Assembly (NCBI GenBank): GCA_937871635.1
Contig: CALMNS010000008.1
Span: 1-41,962, forward strand
Direction: 5' to 3'
Source: an uncultured Solirubrobacter sp.
GTDB taxonomy: Bacteria > Actinomycetota > Thermoleophilia > Solirubrobacterales > Solirubrobacteraceae
Length of the DNA: 41,962 nt
In this document: positions 1 through 7,901 of the stretch, piece after piece
How positions within the stretch are numbered: position 1 is the first letter of the stretch
How the letters are laid out: every line of letters begins with the position of its first letter
Notes under the pieces: generated by a model
Seen by the model: the letters and a program-made list of their open reading frames with translations, nothing else
The model's database searches: none
What the model was told of the DNA's origin: nothing
Program-made: the position numbers and the translations under genes

Positions 1-677
1 CCCGTGACGCGCGCCTGCACCGGCTCGACGCGGGCGCCGGCGGCGGCGAGGCGCTGGACCAGCATGTCCGTGTAGGGGGTGCCGGGCCGGCTCCAGGTCA
101 GCAGCGGCTCGCCGTCGAGCTCGGCCAGCCGCACCGCGCGGCCGTCGGCCAGCCGATGCCCAAGCGGGACGAACAGGGCGGCGGGCGTGGGACGCAGGGG
201 GGCGCTGTCGATCTCGGGCGCTCCGGACGAAGTGCGGGCGAGCACCGCGTCCACCGCCCGGTCGCGCAGCAGGGGAGCCAGCTCGGCGGGCCGCACCTCG
301 TGGAAGGCGACCGACAGCTCCGGCGCCCCGTCACAGAGCGCTCGCACCGCCTCGGCCCGCACCCGCCCGCCGACCGCCGGGGTCACTCCGATGCGCACCG
401 TCCCCACCAGACCGTGCCCGACTGCCCTGGCCTTCTCCCAGGCGGCGTCGGCCGCCGCCAGCAGGCCGCGACCGTCGGCCAGCAGGGCGGCGCCCGCCGG
501 GGTGAGCGTCACCGCGTGGGTGGTGCGGTCGAGCAGGGGAACGCCGAGCTCGCCCTCCAGCTGCGCCACCAGACGCGACGCGGCCTGCTGGCTCAGGAAG
601 AGCCGCTGGGCGGCCCGGGTGAAGTTGAGCTCCTCGGCCACCGCCACGAAGGCGCGCAGCTGGCGGAGCTCAGGCAC
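1..677 (-). CDS. LysR-family transcriptional regulator, 3' part missing (runs off window start)
   Basis: DNA-binding regulator, probably controlling the divergent aldo/keto reductase. Reading the minus strand from a GTG at 677 gives about 225 codons with no stop before the window edge. Residues 1-60 form the winged helix-turn-helix typical of LysR proteins (LRQLRAFVAVAEELNFTRAA, then LSQQAASRLVAQLEGELGV). After a linker helix, the first half of the periplasmic-binding-like effector domain follows (GTVRIGVTPAVGG). The ATG at 687 is out of frame, so GTG 677 is preferred. A full family member has about 300 residues, so roughly 75 are missing beyond the edge. The family call is secure; the effector is unknown. 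Confidence 0.9.
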   Translation of the reverse strand, partial: MPELRQLRAFVAVAEELNFTRAAQRLFLSQQAASRLVAQLEGELGVPLLDRTTHAVTLTPAGAALLADGRGLLAAADAAWEKARAVGHGLVGTVRIGVTPAVGGRVRAEAVRALCDGAPELSVAFHEVRPAELAPLLRDRAVDAVLARTSSGAPEIDSAPLRPTPAALFVPLGHRLADGRAVRLAELDGEPLLTWSRPGTPYTDMLVQRLAAAGARVEPVQARVT

Positions 678-719
678 CGGCGCCCATCCGCGGGAGCGGC
701 CGTTGTGGAGTCACATCCC

Positions 720-744
720 ATCCGTGTTTGCACCCGGAGCGGAT
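720..744. promoter_or_regulatory. Candidate LysR operator between divergent genes
   Basis: ATCCG at 720-724 and CGGAT at 740-744 form an inverted repeat with a 15-base spacer, 19 bases before the aldo/keto reductase start and 43 bases from the LysR start. LysR proteins usually bind interrupted dyads (T-N11-A type) in such divergent gaps. The arms are short, so this is a suggestion only. Confidence 0.3.
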
Positions 745-762
745 CGCGCCCATGGTCTGAGT

Positions 763-1758
763 ATGAACACACGAGCACTTTCGGACAGCGGTCCTCGCGT
801 CTCGGCCATCGGCCTGGGCGCCATGGGCATGTCGGACCTCTACGGGCCGACCGACGAGGGCGAGAGCATCGCCACCATCCACGCCGCCATCGACGCCGGG
901 ATCACCCTGATCGACACCGGCGACTTCTACGGCTCGGGCCACAACGAGCTGCTGATCGCCCGCGCGCTCAGGGACCGCCCGCGCGACGCGGTGACCATCA
1001 GCGTCAAGTACGGCGCATTGCGCGACCCGTCCGGCGGCTTCGTCGGCTACGACGCCGGACCCGCCGCGACGAAGAACGCCCTGGCTCAGACCCTGCGGCG
1101 CCTGGGCACCGACCACGTCGACGTCTACCGTCCTGCTCGCCTGGACCAGACCGTGCCGATCGAGGAGACGGTGGGCGCGATCGCCGAGATGGTCCAGGCC
1201 GGCTTCGTGCGTCACGTCGGGCTCTCGGAGGTCGGCGCCGAGACCCTGCGCCGGGCGGCCGCCGTGCACCCGATCTCCGACCTGCAGATCGAGTACTCGC
1301 TCCTCTCGCGCGGCCTCGAGCAGGAGATCCTCCCGACCGCCCGCGAGCTCGGCGTCGGCATCACCGCCTACGGCGTGCTCTCGCGGGGGCTGCTCTCGGG
1401 GCACTGGAGCGCGGGGCGTGAGCTGTCCGCGTACGACTTCCGCTTCATGAGCCCCCGGTTCCAGGGCGAGAACCTCGAACACAACCTGGCCTTGGTCGAG
1501 CGCCTGCGCGAGGTGGCCGAAAGCCACGAGGCCAGCGTCTCGCAGGTGGCCATCGCCTGGGTGCTCCACCAGGGCGAGGACATCGTGCCGCTGGTCGGTG
1601 CCCGCCGCCGCGACCGGCTCCACGAGGCGCTCGGCGCCGCCGACCTCGAGCTCGACGCCGACGACCTGGCCCGAATCGAAGGGGCCGTGCCGGCCGGGGC
1701 GGCCGCCGGTGACCGGTACGCGGAGGTGATGATGGCCGACCTCGACAGCGAGCGCTGA
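763..1758 (+). CDS. Aldo/keto reductase
   Basis: Predicted NADPH-dependent reductase of aldehydes or ketones, cytosolic, with a TIM barrel of 331 residues, the usual family length. The N-terminus has the GLGAMGMS motif. IDTGDFYGSGHNE supplies the catalytic Asp and Tyr, and SVKYG the catalytic Lys. The fourth tetrad residue, usually His, lies in a DVYRPARLD segment where Ala replaces it; I recall this variant from part of the family. The C-terminal VPLVGARRRDRL segment is the NADP phosphate-binding loop. The ATG at 763 is chosen because everything upstream in this frame is antisense to the LysR gene. The gene stands alone, divergent from LysR. The physiological substrate is unknown. Confidence 0.9.
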   Translation: MNTRALSDSGPRVSAIGLGAMGMSDLYGPTDEGESIATIHAAIDAGITLIDTGDFYGSGHNELLIARALRDRPRDAVTISVKYGALRDPSGGFVGYDAGPAATKNALAQTLRRLGTDHVDVYRPARLDQTVPIEETVGAIAEMVQAGFVRHVGLSEVGAETLRRAAAVHPISDLQIEYSLLSRGLEQEILPTARELGVGITAYGVLSRGLLSGHWSAGRELSAYDFRFMSPRFQGENLEHNLALVERLREVAESHEASVSQVAIAWVLHQGEDIVPLVGARRRDRLHEALGAADLELDADDLARIEGAVPAGAAAGDRYAEVMMADLDSER

Positions 1759-1835
1759 GGCACGCCGCTTCAAGCGAGACAGGTCGATGCGTCAGGCACG
1801 TCATCCGGCCGATGCGGGGATTCGGGATCAACCAT

Positions 1836-2378
1836 CTAGCGCCCGAGGAGCCGCGCCTCCGCCTGACGGCACCACTCGGCCGCCGACCGGTGCAGGGCGA
1901 TCCCGTAGTCGAGGACGAGCAGGCGGTTGGGCCCGGCGCCCCGCTCGGCGGCGGGGCGGGCACCCGACTCGAGCTGCTCGAGCTGGGCCTCATGGCCCGC
2001 CCGGAGCTTGCGAAGGATCGCCACCTGCCCGTCGACGTCGAGCTCGGCCGCGAAGAACAGCCGCAGGAGGTCCTCGTTGCGCATCTCGAAGTGGCCGAGG
2101 GCGTCGTCGGCCAGCCAGTCGCGGAGCGCGGCGCGACCCGCCGGGGTGAGGGCGTAGCTGTGGCGAATCGCCTCCCCACGCGGATCGTCCTCCGCCTCGA
2201 GCAGCCCCGCATCCTCGAGCCGTCGCAGCTCCGGGTAGATGCCGCCGACGCTGGCCGGCCAGAAGAAGCGGGTAGAGACGCCGACCGTCCGGGAGATCTC
2301 GTAGCCGTTGCGACGGCCGGCGGCGATCATGCCGAGGACGACGAGCGCGGTGTTGTTCAGGCCACGGCCGGTCGCCAC
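1836..2378 (-). CDS. PadR-family transcriptional regulator
   Basis: A 180-residue repressor-type protein. Residues 8-80 form the PadR winged helix: LVVLGMIAAGRRNGYEISR, a helix ending in a VGGIYPELRRLEDAGLL recognition segment, and a wing ending in SYALTPAGRAAL. The C-terminal half is the helical Vir-type dimerisation domain (NEDLLRLFFAAEL onward). The start is GTG at 2378. It is flanked by the aldo/keto reductase, whose 3' end faces it, and a minus-strand reductase gene upstream of it. There is no obvious divergent partner, so its target is not given by context. The family call is firm. Confidence 0.9.
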   Translation of the reverse strand: MATGRGLNNTALVVLGMIAAGRRNGYEISRTVGVSTRFFWPASVGGIYPELRRLEDAGLLEAEDDPRGEAIRHSYALTPAGRAALRDWLADDALGHFEMRNEDLLRLFFAAELDVDGQVAILRKLRAGHEAQLEQLESGARPAAERGAGPNRLLVLDYGIALHRSAAEWCRQAEARLLGR

Positions 2379-2503
2379 TTCGGCAGCCTAGCCGACCGTT
2401 CAACCCGATCGCTTAGCTTGAGCCAAGGACCCGGACCCCACCGATCGTCTGACCATCGTTACGGTGGAGCGACACCGGTCACCCGCGCCGCTGCTTGCCG
2501 GCT

Positions 2504-2528
2504 GACACCCACCTCGGGACGGGGTGTC
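2504..2528 (-). terminator. Candidate stem-loop terminator after the reductase gene
   Basis: GACACCC at 2504-2510 and GGGTGTC at 2522-2528 form a perfect 7-base stem with an 11-base loop, starting 4 bases past the stop of the minus-strand reductase. There is no U-tract, which is common in high-GC actinomycetes. Placement is the main support. Confidence 0.4.
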
Positions 2529-2531
2529 GCC

Positions 2532-3584
2532 TCAAGACGCGAGGATCTCGATGACGACCTTGCCGAAGACCTCGGGGGCGAGCTGAGCCCGATAGGCGTC
2601 CTTCGCGTCGGCGAAGGAGTAGGTCTGGTGAATGGGGGGCTTGACCTGGCCTGCGTCGATGAAGCGGACGAGGTCCGCGTGCGCCCCAGCGCTTCCGACG
2701 CGGGTTCCGCGGATGGTGGCGGCCTTGGTCATCAGGGCGATGAAGTCGGGGGAGGTCTGCGTCTGGTCCATGAAGCCCGTCAGGGCGATCTCCCCGCCGT
2801 TGGCCAGCGCGGCGACGGACTGGTCCAGCGCGTTGGTCCCGGCGGCGTTCACGACGCGGTCGACGCCGCCGGTGCGCTCGAAGACGACCTCGCCCCAGTT
2901 CGGCGTGTCGCGGTAGTTGACCGTCTCGGTGGCGCCGAGGCGCCTGGTGCGATCGAGCTTCGCGTCCTGACTCGAGGTGGCGACGACCTCCGCGCCGGCG
3001 CCGCGCGCCAGCCCCACCGCGATGAGCGAGACGCCCCCGGAGCCGAGGACCAGGACCTTGTCGTCCCGTCCGACCGCTCGCGCGTAGGGCTGGTCGCCGT
3101 TGAGTGCCGTCCAGGCGGTCAGGCCGGCGCAGGGCAGCCCGGAGGCTTCCGCCAGGCTGAGGCTCTGCGGCGCTGCGGTGACCGCGTCCTCCGCGAGGAC
3201 CACGTACTCGGCGAGCATCCCCGGATCGCCCGCTGTGCCGGGCCCCAAGCCCAGGCCAGCGGCCAGCGGCCCGCCCCGCCACGCGGGGTAGTACAGGTTG
3301 GTGACACGGTCGCCGGGCCGCCAGGCGTCCACGCCGTCGCCGACGGCGTCGATCTCCCCCGCGCCGTCGGAGAGCGGGACGATGTCCTCGGTCGGGGCGC
3401 CGCCGTACTGCCCCATCAGCAGCAGCTGGTCGCGGAAGTTCAACGACGCCGCGTGCATCCGGACCCGCACCTGCCCCGGCCCCGGGACCGGCAGCGCGGC
3501 CTCCTCCAGCAGCAGGTCGTCGATCCCGGTGCCTCCGGCCTTGAAGACCCAGCGCTTCATCGCATCCTGCGTGCTCGAGCTCAT
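2532..3584 (-). CDS. Medium-chain (MDR) NAD(P)-dependent alcohol dehydrogenase / quinone-reductase-like protein
   Basis: A 350-residue cytosolic oxidoreductase with the medium-chain dehydrogenase fold. The N-terminal GroES-like domain runs to about residue 130 (PVPGPGQVRVRMHAASLNFR, then PLSDGAGEIDAVGDGV and PGDRV). The nucleotide-binding domain contains VLVLGSGGVSLIAVGLARG. The usual zinc-ligand Cys near residue 48 is replaced (SLNFRD), so it is probably zinc-independent like the quinone reductases. Starts are possible at 3584 (ATG) or 3560 (ATG, MKRWVF); I give the longer. It is divergent from an XRE regulator 117 bases away, suggesting regulation by it. The substrate is unknown. Confidence 0.88.
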   Translation of the reverse strand: MSSSTQDAMKRWVFKAGGTGIDDLLLEEAALPVPGPGQVRVRMHAASLNFRDQLLLMGQYGGAPTEDIVPLSDGAGEIDAVGDGVDAWRPGDRVTNLYYPAWRGGPLAAGLGLGPGTAGDPGMLAEYVVLAEDAVTAAPQSLSLAEASGLPCAGLTAWTALNGDQPYARAVGRDDKVLVLGSGGVSLIAVGLARGAGAEVVATSSQDAKLDRTRRLGATETVNYRDTPNWGEVVFERTGGVDRVVNAAGTNALDQSVAALANGGEIALTGFMDQTQTSPDFIALMTKAATIRGTRVGSAGAHADLVRFIDAGQVKPPIHQTYSFADAKDAYRAQLAPEVFGKVVIEILAS

Positions 3585-3652
3585 GCCGACAGCGTGCGAC
3601 CCGCGCGGCGCCCTTGCCAGGACTCGCTTCGTCCGATGGCCTGCTCACCCTA

Positions 3653-3666
3653 GGTCCATCAGGACC
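3653..3666. promoter_or_regulatory. Short inverted repeat in divergent promoter gap
   Basis: GGTCC-ATCA-GGACC lies between the reductase and the XRE regulator. It is the only clear dyad in this gap and is a possible operator for the XRE protein. The arms are only 5 bases. Confidence 0.25.
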
Positions 3667-3701
3667 AGCTTGGCCGGCTTGCCGGGCGTCATCCTGTACC
3701 G

Positions 3702-4592
3702 ATGGAGCACGACGTCGGGACCTTCCTGCGCTCACGCCGGGCGCGCCTGCAGCCCGGCGACGTTCGCCTGCCCGAGTTCGGGCGCCGGAGGGTGCCGGGG
3801 CTCAGGCGCGAGGAGCTCGCGCAGCTGGCCGGCGTCAGCGTGGACTACTACGTGCGCTTGGAGCAAGGCCGCGGCCTGCACGTCTCCGACAGCATCCTCG
3901 ATGCGGTGGCGACGGCGCTTCGGCTCTCCGAAGCGGAGCGGGATCACCTGCGCCTCCTCGCCCGTCCCCGCCACGACGCCGACGGCGCCGACGACGCGCG
4001 CCAGGAGGTCGCGCCGACGCTGCGGCGGCTGCTCGAGACCATGGAAGGGGTCCCGGCGTTCGTGCTCGGTCGCCGCACCGACGTGCTGGGCTGGAACGCC
4101 TTGGCCGATGCCGTCTTCGGCTTCAGCGCGCTGCCGCTCGGCGAGCGCAACAGCGCGCGGTTCACCTTCATCCATCCCGAGGCCCACGTCCTCTATCCCG
4201 ACTGGCGGACCGTCGCCGCCGAGACGGTCGCCTACCTCGCGCTCGACGCCGGGCGGCACCCCGGCGACCCTCAGCTCGAGCGGCTGGTCGGGGAGCTCGC
4301 GATCGCCAGCGAGACGTTCCGCGAGCTCTGGGCACGTCACGACATCCTCGAGCAGAGCCAGGGGCCCAAGCGGGTCGCGCACCCCGTCGCGGGCGAGCTG
4401 GAGTTCGAGTACCAGACGCTGCTGCCGCCCGACGACCCCGACCAGTTCCTCGTGACGCTCGTCCCCGGAGTCGCATCGGCGACCTCCGAGCGCCTGCGCC
4501 TGCTCGCCAGCTGGGGTCCGGCGACCCCGGAGGCGGTCCAAGCCAACATCGCGGACCCGGTCCCACCTTCGGTCGAGGATCGCCTCGGCTAG
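3702..4592 (+). CDS. XRE-family helix-turn-helix regulator with MmyB-like ligand-binding domain
   Basis: A 296-residue regulator. The N-terminal helix-turn-helix covers about residues 5-75 (FLRSRRARLQPGD, then RREELAQLAGVSVDYYVRLEQG). From about residue 105 the MmyB-like, PAS-like domain follows (DVLGWNALADAVFG, then FIHPEAHVLYPDWRTVAAET and ELWARHDI). In this family the second domain is thought to bind a small hydrophobic ligand. The ATG at 3702 begins MEHDVGTFLRSRR, the normal family start. The neighbouring divergent reductase is the likely target. A second member of the same family is encoded at 19783-20619. Confidence 0.9.
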   Translation: MEHDVGTFLRSRRARLQPGDVRLPEFGRRRVPGLRREELAQLAGVSVDYYVRLEQGRGLHVSDSILDAVATALRLSEAERDHLRLLARPRHDADGADDARQEVAPTLRRLLETMEGVPAFVLGRRTDVLGWNALADAVFGFSALPLGERNSARFTFIHPEAHVLYPDWRTVAAETVAYLALDAGRHPGDPQLERLVGELAIASETFRELWARHDILEQSQGPKRVAHPVAGELEFEYQTLLPPDDPDQFLVTLVPGVASATSERLRLLASWGPATPEAVQANIADPVPPSVEDRLG

Positions 4593-4653
4593 CAGCACTC
4601 GAGGGCGGCGCCCACCGGCCCGGCTCGAGCGGCGCCGACCGGCGTGCCCGGCG

Positions 4654-5076
4654 TCAGGCCGGCGATCGGACCAGGCGCTGGCGGTGGTCGTCGATCGTGC
4701 CCATGTGCGTCTCGGCCCAGTCGCGCAGCGTGTCCAGTGGCCCGACGAGCGTGGTGCCGAGCGGCGTCAGCGCGTAGTGGACCGCCGGCGGGACGGTCGG
4801 TTCCACGCGCCGGGTCACGAGCCCATCGGCCTCGAGGTCACGCAGGGTCTGGGCCAGCATCTTGCGCGAGATCCCCGGTGCGCGGCGCTGCAACTCGGCG
4901 AAGCGGACCTCGGTCCCGGCATCCCCGAGGACCTTGACGAGCATCGAGGTCCACTTGCCGCCGAGGCGGTCCAGGAGCTTGCGCGTGGGGCACGCCGGAG
5001 TGAAGAGATCCCCCCGGCGCGCCCGAGCGTTACCTCGCGGTGCCGTCTTGTGGATCTGGTTCCCACCGGTGACCAT
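4654..5076 (-). CDS. HxlR-family (winged-helix) transcriptional regulator
   Basis: A 140-residue one-domain regulator. CPTRKLLDRLGGKWTSMLVK is the characteristic HxlR opening with its conserved Cys, often a redox or electrophile sensor. RFAELQRRAPGISRKMLAQT is the recognition region, and DGLVTRRVEPTVPPAVHYAL the wing ending in LTPLG. The ATG at 5076 is preferred because it lies just before the conserved block and inside a palindrome with the divergent hydrolase start. It probably represses itself and the hydrolase. The inducer is unknown. Confidence 0.9.
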   Translation of the reverse strand: MVTGGNQIHKTAPRGNARARRGDLFTPACPTRKLLDRLGGKWTSMLVKVLGDAGTEVRFAELQRRAPGISRKMLAQTLRDLEADGLVTRRVEPTVPPAVHYALTPLGTTLVGPLDTLRDWAETHMGTIDDHRQRLVRSPA

Positions 5077-5092
5077 GGAACGAATGGTAACC
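5068..5092. promoter_or_regulatory. Inverted repeat holding both divergent start codons (HxlR operator candidate)
   Basis: GGTGACCAT at 5068-5076 and ATGGTAACC at 5084-5092 are inverted copies with one mismatch and a 7-base spacer. The left arm contains the HxlR start codon on the minus strand, and the right arm an ATG for the hydrolase. Both proteins would therefore begin Met-Val-Thr. There is no room for ribosome-binding sites between the starts, which fits leaderless messages. Confidence 0.6.
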
Positions 5093-5965
5093 AACGCGCC
5101 CGTCCTGACCATCTCTCGCGTCGAGGCCAACGGCCTCCAGGTCAACGTCACGACCGCCGGTGAGGGCCCCGCGGTGCTGCTGCTCCACGGCTGGCCGCAT
5201 ACCTGGTTCGTCTGGCGCGACGTGATCACCGAGCTCGCCCGCACCCACCGCGTCATCGCCCCGGATCTCCGCGGCCTCGGTCTGACGGGGACGCCCGGGG
5301 GCGGCTACGACCTCCACACGCTGTCCGACGACGCTGCGGCGCTGCTGACCGCGCTCGGCGTCCAGCGCGCGGCGCTGGTGGTGGGGCTCGACCTGGGCGC
5401 TCCCGTCGCCTGGATGACCGCCGTCCGCCACGGCGACCGCGTCGAGCGGCTGGCCGTGATGGAGGGGCTGCTCGGTCGCCTCCCCGGCGCCGAGGGCTTC
5501 CTGGCCGCCGGACCGCCGTGGTGGTTCGGCTTCCACACCGTGCCGGACCTGCCCGAGGCCGCCCTGACCGGACGCAGCGACGCCTACATCGACTGGTTCC
5601 TGCGCGCCGGGACTCACGAGCGCCGCGGGGTCGACGCCGAGCTGCGCGACGCGTTCGTGGCCGCGTACCGCGACCCGGCGGTGCTGCGCGCGGGCTTCGA
5701 CCACTACCGGGCCATGGCACACAACGCCGCGCTCGTCGAGGAGGCCGCCCGCGAGCCCCTGGCGCTGCCCGTCCTCGCGCTCGGGGGCGACACGGTCGGG
5801 AACGCGCTGCAGCACCAGCTCGAGCCGATCACGCGCAACCTCAGCGGCGAGATCTTCCCCGACTGCGGGCACATCATCCCAGCCGATGCGCCAGGCCTCC
5901 TCGTCGACCGGTTGGCGAAGCTCCTCGAAGTCCCCACGACCGCCTCCGCCCAGGCGGGTCGCTAG
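5084..5965 (+). CDS. Alpha/beta hydrolase, epoxide-hydrolase/dehalogenase-like (Asp nucleophile)
   Basis: A 293-residue cytosolic hydrolase. LLLHGWPHTWFVWRD is the oxyanion-loop region and APDLRGLGLT a typical following strand. The nucleophile elbow reads VVGLDLGAPVAW, with Asp at about residue 103 instead of Ser. This is the epoxide hydrolase/haloalkane dehalogenase pattern. The catalytic His lies in DCGHIIPADAP near the C-terminus. A cap domain rich in Trp/Phe lies between. An alternative ATG sits 9 bases upstream at 5075; 5084 is chosen for its position in the palindrome. It is divergent from HxlR, and its 3' end overlaps the LLM gene by 4 bases. The substrate is unknown. Confidence 0.88.
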   Translation: MVTNAPVLTISRVEANGLQVNVTTAGEGPAVLLLHGWPHTWFVWRDVITELARTHRVIAPDLRGLGLTGTPGGGYDLHTLSDDAAALLTALGVQRAALVVGLDLGAPVAWMTAVRHGDRVERLAVMEGLLGRLPGAEGFLAAGPPWWFGFHTVPDLPEAALTGRSDAYIDWFLRAGTHERRGVDAELRDAFVAAYRDPAVLRAGFDHYRAMAHNAALVEEAAREPLALPVLALGGDTVGNALQHQLEPITRNLSGEIFPDCGHIIPADAPGLLVDRLAKLLEVPTTASAQAGR

Positions 5966-6870
5966 CGCTGCGTGGCCGGGACGACGATCTCGTCCCGCAC
6001 CCGCTGCACGATGTGCTCGGGGTAGGGCGCGGGGAGGGCGAGCACGACGTGGGTGAAGCCGGTCTCGAGCGCCGCGGTGACGTCCGCGAGGGCCCGGGGG
6101 AGGTCCTCGTAGTCGATCCCGATCTGCACGGACCGCTCGATGGCCCGCGGGTCACGGCCGACCTCGGCGCACGCCTCGTCGAGTGCCTGCGACCGCCGCT
6201 GCAGCTCCCCGGCGTCGTTGAGGGGAGCGCCCGGGAGGTTCCAGAGGTCGGCGTGGCGCGCGACGACCCGCAGGGTCCGCTCGCCCCAGCCGCCGATGAG
6301 GATCGGCGGGCGGGGGTCCTGGACCGGCTTGGGGTTGCCGAGGGCGCCGCGCAGCTGGTGATGGGCGCCGTCGAAGTCGAACGCCTCGTCCTCGGTCCAC
6401 AGGCGGGTGATGATCGTGCACGCCTCGTCGAGGCTGTCGGCGGCGTCACGGTGGGGGATGAGCGGGATGCCGTGGGCGTCGTACTCGCGGCGGGCGGCCG
6501 GGTGCCCGGGCGCCGAGCCCACCCCGATCCCCAGCGTGAGCCGGCCACCGGAGACGATGTCGGTGGTGGCCGCGATCTTCGCCAGCAGGGCCGGCGGCCG
6601 GAACCGGTTGCTGGTGACGACCAGGCCGAGGCCGAGGCGCTCGGTCTGCCCCGCGAGCGCGGCCAGCAGCGTCCAGCCCTCGAGCATCGGGCCGGACGGG
6701 TCGCCGTAGATCGGCAGCAGGTGGTCGAACAGCCAGGCGTGGGCGATCTCGGGGATCGCGTCGGCCTCGCGCCAGACGCGCAGGACATCGGCGTAGGCGA
6801 CGTGGGTGGGGCTCGTCTTGATCCCGAAGGTGACGGCGTGGGAGGCAGGCGGAGTCGCGGTGCGCGTCAC
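5962..6870 (-). CDS. LLM-class (luciferase-like) F420-dependent oxidoreductase
   Basis: A 302-residue TIM-barrel flavin/F420 enzyme. Features are FGIKTSPTHVAYADVLRVW at the N-terminus, AWLFDHLLPIYG, LGLGLVVTSNRFRPPALLAK, the SGGRLTLGIGVGSAPGH motif, PPILIGGWGERTLRVVARHA, and a C-terminal helix after GFTHVVLALP. Such actinobacterial proteins commonly use coenzyme F420. The start is GTG at 6870, overlapping the stop of the upstream hydrolase gene (GTGA), so the two are translationally coupled. Its last 4 bases overlap the end of the convergent hydrolase. The substrate is unknown. Confidence 0.9.
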   Translation of the reverse strand: MTRTATPPASHAVTFGIKTSPTHVAYADVLRVWREADAIPEIAHAWLFDHLLPIYGDPSGPMLEGWTLLAALAGQTERLGLGLVVTSNRFRPPALLAKIAATTDIVSGGRLTLGIGVGSAPGHPAARREYDAHGIPLIPHRDAADSLDEACTIITRLWTEDEAFDFDGAHHQLRGALGNPKPVQDPRPPILIGGWGERTLRVVARHADLWNLPGAPLNDAGELQRRSQALDEACAEVGRDPRAIERSVQIGIDYEDLPRALADVTAALETGFTHVVLALPAPYPEHIVQRVRDEIVVPATQR

Positions 6871-7811
6871 TTGGAGTCCAGCCGGCCGACCGAGCCGGCG
6901 TGCTCGGCGACGGCCGCGGTCGCCGTCGTCCAGCTGGAGCCCTCGACGCCCAGTGCCGTGCGCAGGTAGGCGCTGGTGACCCGCTGGACGAGCGCGAGCC
7001 GGTCGGGGTCCTCGTCCGTCGTCGCGGCGACCTCGTAGCCCGAGACGCCGCCCAGGGAGTGCTCGCCCCCGAACAGGACGAGGAGGTCCCGGACGCCCGG
7101 GCTCAGGCGGAAGCCGTCGGTGAACCAGTCGGGCCCGCGGGGGGAGAGGAAGGACTGGTCGTGGTCGCCGGCGACCGCGAGGGCCCGGGTCGTCAGCGGC
7201 TCGAAGGCCGGGTTCATGAACGGGAAGGCCTCGGCCGCGAACGGCGTCAGGTCGTCGCCCCCGGTGCCGGTCAGCGACAGGAGCACCCCGGCCGTCACGC
7301 GGGCGTCGGACAGGTCCTCGCCGGCCTCGCCGTCGGCGTCCAGGACGCGTGCGCCGAGCAGGTGGCTCGCGGTCTGCGCGCCGTAGGAGTGCCCGGCGGC
7401 GGCGATCCGGCCGCGGTCCAGACGACCCGCGAGGCCGGGCACCGAGGCCTCGATGCGGTCGAGGTCGTCGAGGATCCGCGTGAGGTCCTCGACGCGGGTG
7501 CGCCAGACGCGCGGCGTGCGGGGATCCTCCGGCGACAGGCCGAGGCTCCGCGAGTCCAGGTGGGTCGGCTGGACGACCGCGAAGCCGTGGGCGGCCCAGA
7601 AGTCCGAGAGCGGCGCGTAGCCGGCCATCGACTCGCCGAAGCCGTGGGAGAACACGACGACCGGCAGCCGGTCCCCGGTCACGGGCGCCGTGACCCGCAC
7701 CTGCAGCTCGTCGCCGCGGTCCGGGGCCGGCAGCACCACGGGCTTGACCGAGACGGTCGGCGAAGCGTCGCCGGTCGCCACGTCGAAGGGGGAGCCGTTC
7801 AGGGCAGGCAT
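6867..7811 (-). CDS. Alpha/beta hydrolase, PAF-acetylhydrolase/chlorophyllase-like
   Basis: A 314-residue hydrolase with no signal peptide. VVVFSHGFGESMAGY is the oxyanion region and AAAGHSYGAQTASHLLGA the nucleophile elbow with Ser (GHSYG). A GDHDQSF Asp and a GGEHSLGG His complete the triad. It resembles dienelactone-hydrolase, PAF-acetylhydrolase and chlorophyllase-like proteins, which cleave small esters. The ATG at 7811 is supported by a GGAAGGA ribosome-binding site just upstream. It is the first gene of a two-gene unit with the LLM oxidoreductase and is divergent from a TetR gene that probably controls both. Confidence 0.87.
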   Translation of the reverse strand: MPALNGSPFDVATGDASPTVSVKPVVLPAPDRGDELQVRVTAPVTGDRLPVVVFSHGFGESMAGYAPLSDFWAAHGFAVVQPTHLDSRSLGLSPEDPRTPRVWRTRVEDLTRILDDLDRIEASVPGLAGRLDRGRIAAAGHSYGAQTASHLLGARVLDADGEAGEDLSDARVTAGVLLSLTGTGGDDLTPFAAEAFPFMNPAFEPLTTRALAVAGDHDQSFLSPRGPDWFTDGFRLSPGVRDLLVLFGGEHSLGGVSGYEVAATTDEDPDRLALVQRVTSAYLRTALGVEGSSWTTATAAVAEHAGSVGRLDSK

Positions 7812-7879
7812 GGAAGTCCTTCCAGAGGATTGGGGTAGAGTCCCTCCCGAAATGGAGAGGGTGCCCGCATCACAGTAGC

Positions 7880-7892
7880 GGGGAGCCTCCCC
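7880..7892. promoter_or_regulatory. Palindrome, TetR operator candidate
   Basis: GGGGAG-C-CTCCCC is a perfect 6-1-6 palindrome, 9 bases before the TetR start and 68 bases before the divergent hydrolase start. Its position fits an autorepressor site. Alternatively it could be a chance GC-rich dyad. Confidence 0.4.
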
Positions 7893-7901
7893 ACTTAGGC
7901 C

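Noticed and set aside
79..762. Long plus-strand open frame that would extend the aldo/keto reductase N-terminus by 228 residues
   Set aside because: It is antisense to a clear LysR gene, has low-complexity Ser/Arg/Ala composition, and the reductase fold begins at 763.
670..1773. Minus-strand 367-codon frame opposite the aldo/keto reductase
   Set aside because: It is a shadow frame from high GC content; no domain is visible and the opposite strand is a well-defined enzyme. Many similar long frames opposite other genes were dropped for the same reason.
3702..4592. XRE regulator as the antitoxin of a toxin-antitoxin pair
   Set aside because: It is about 300 residues with an MmyB-like ligand domain and has no small toxin-like neighbour.
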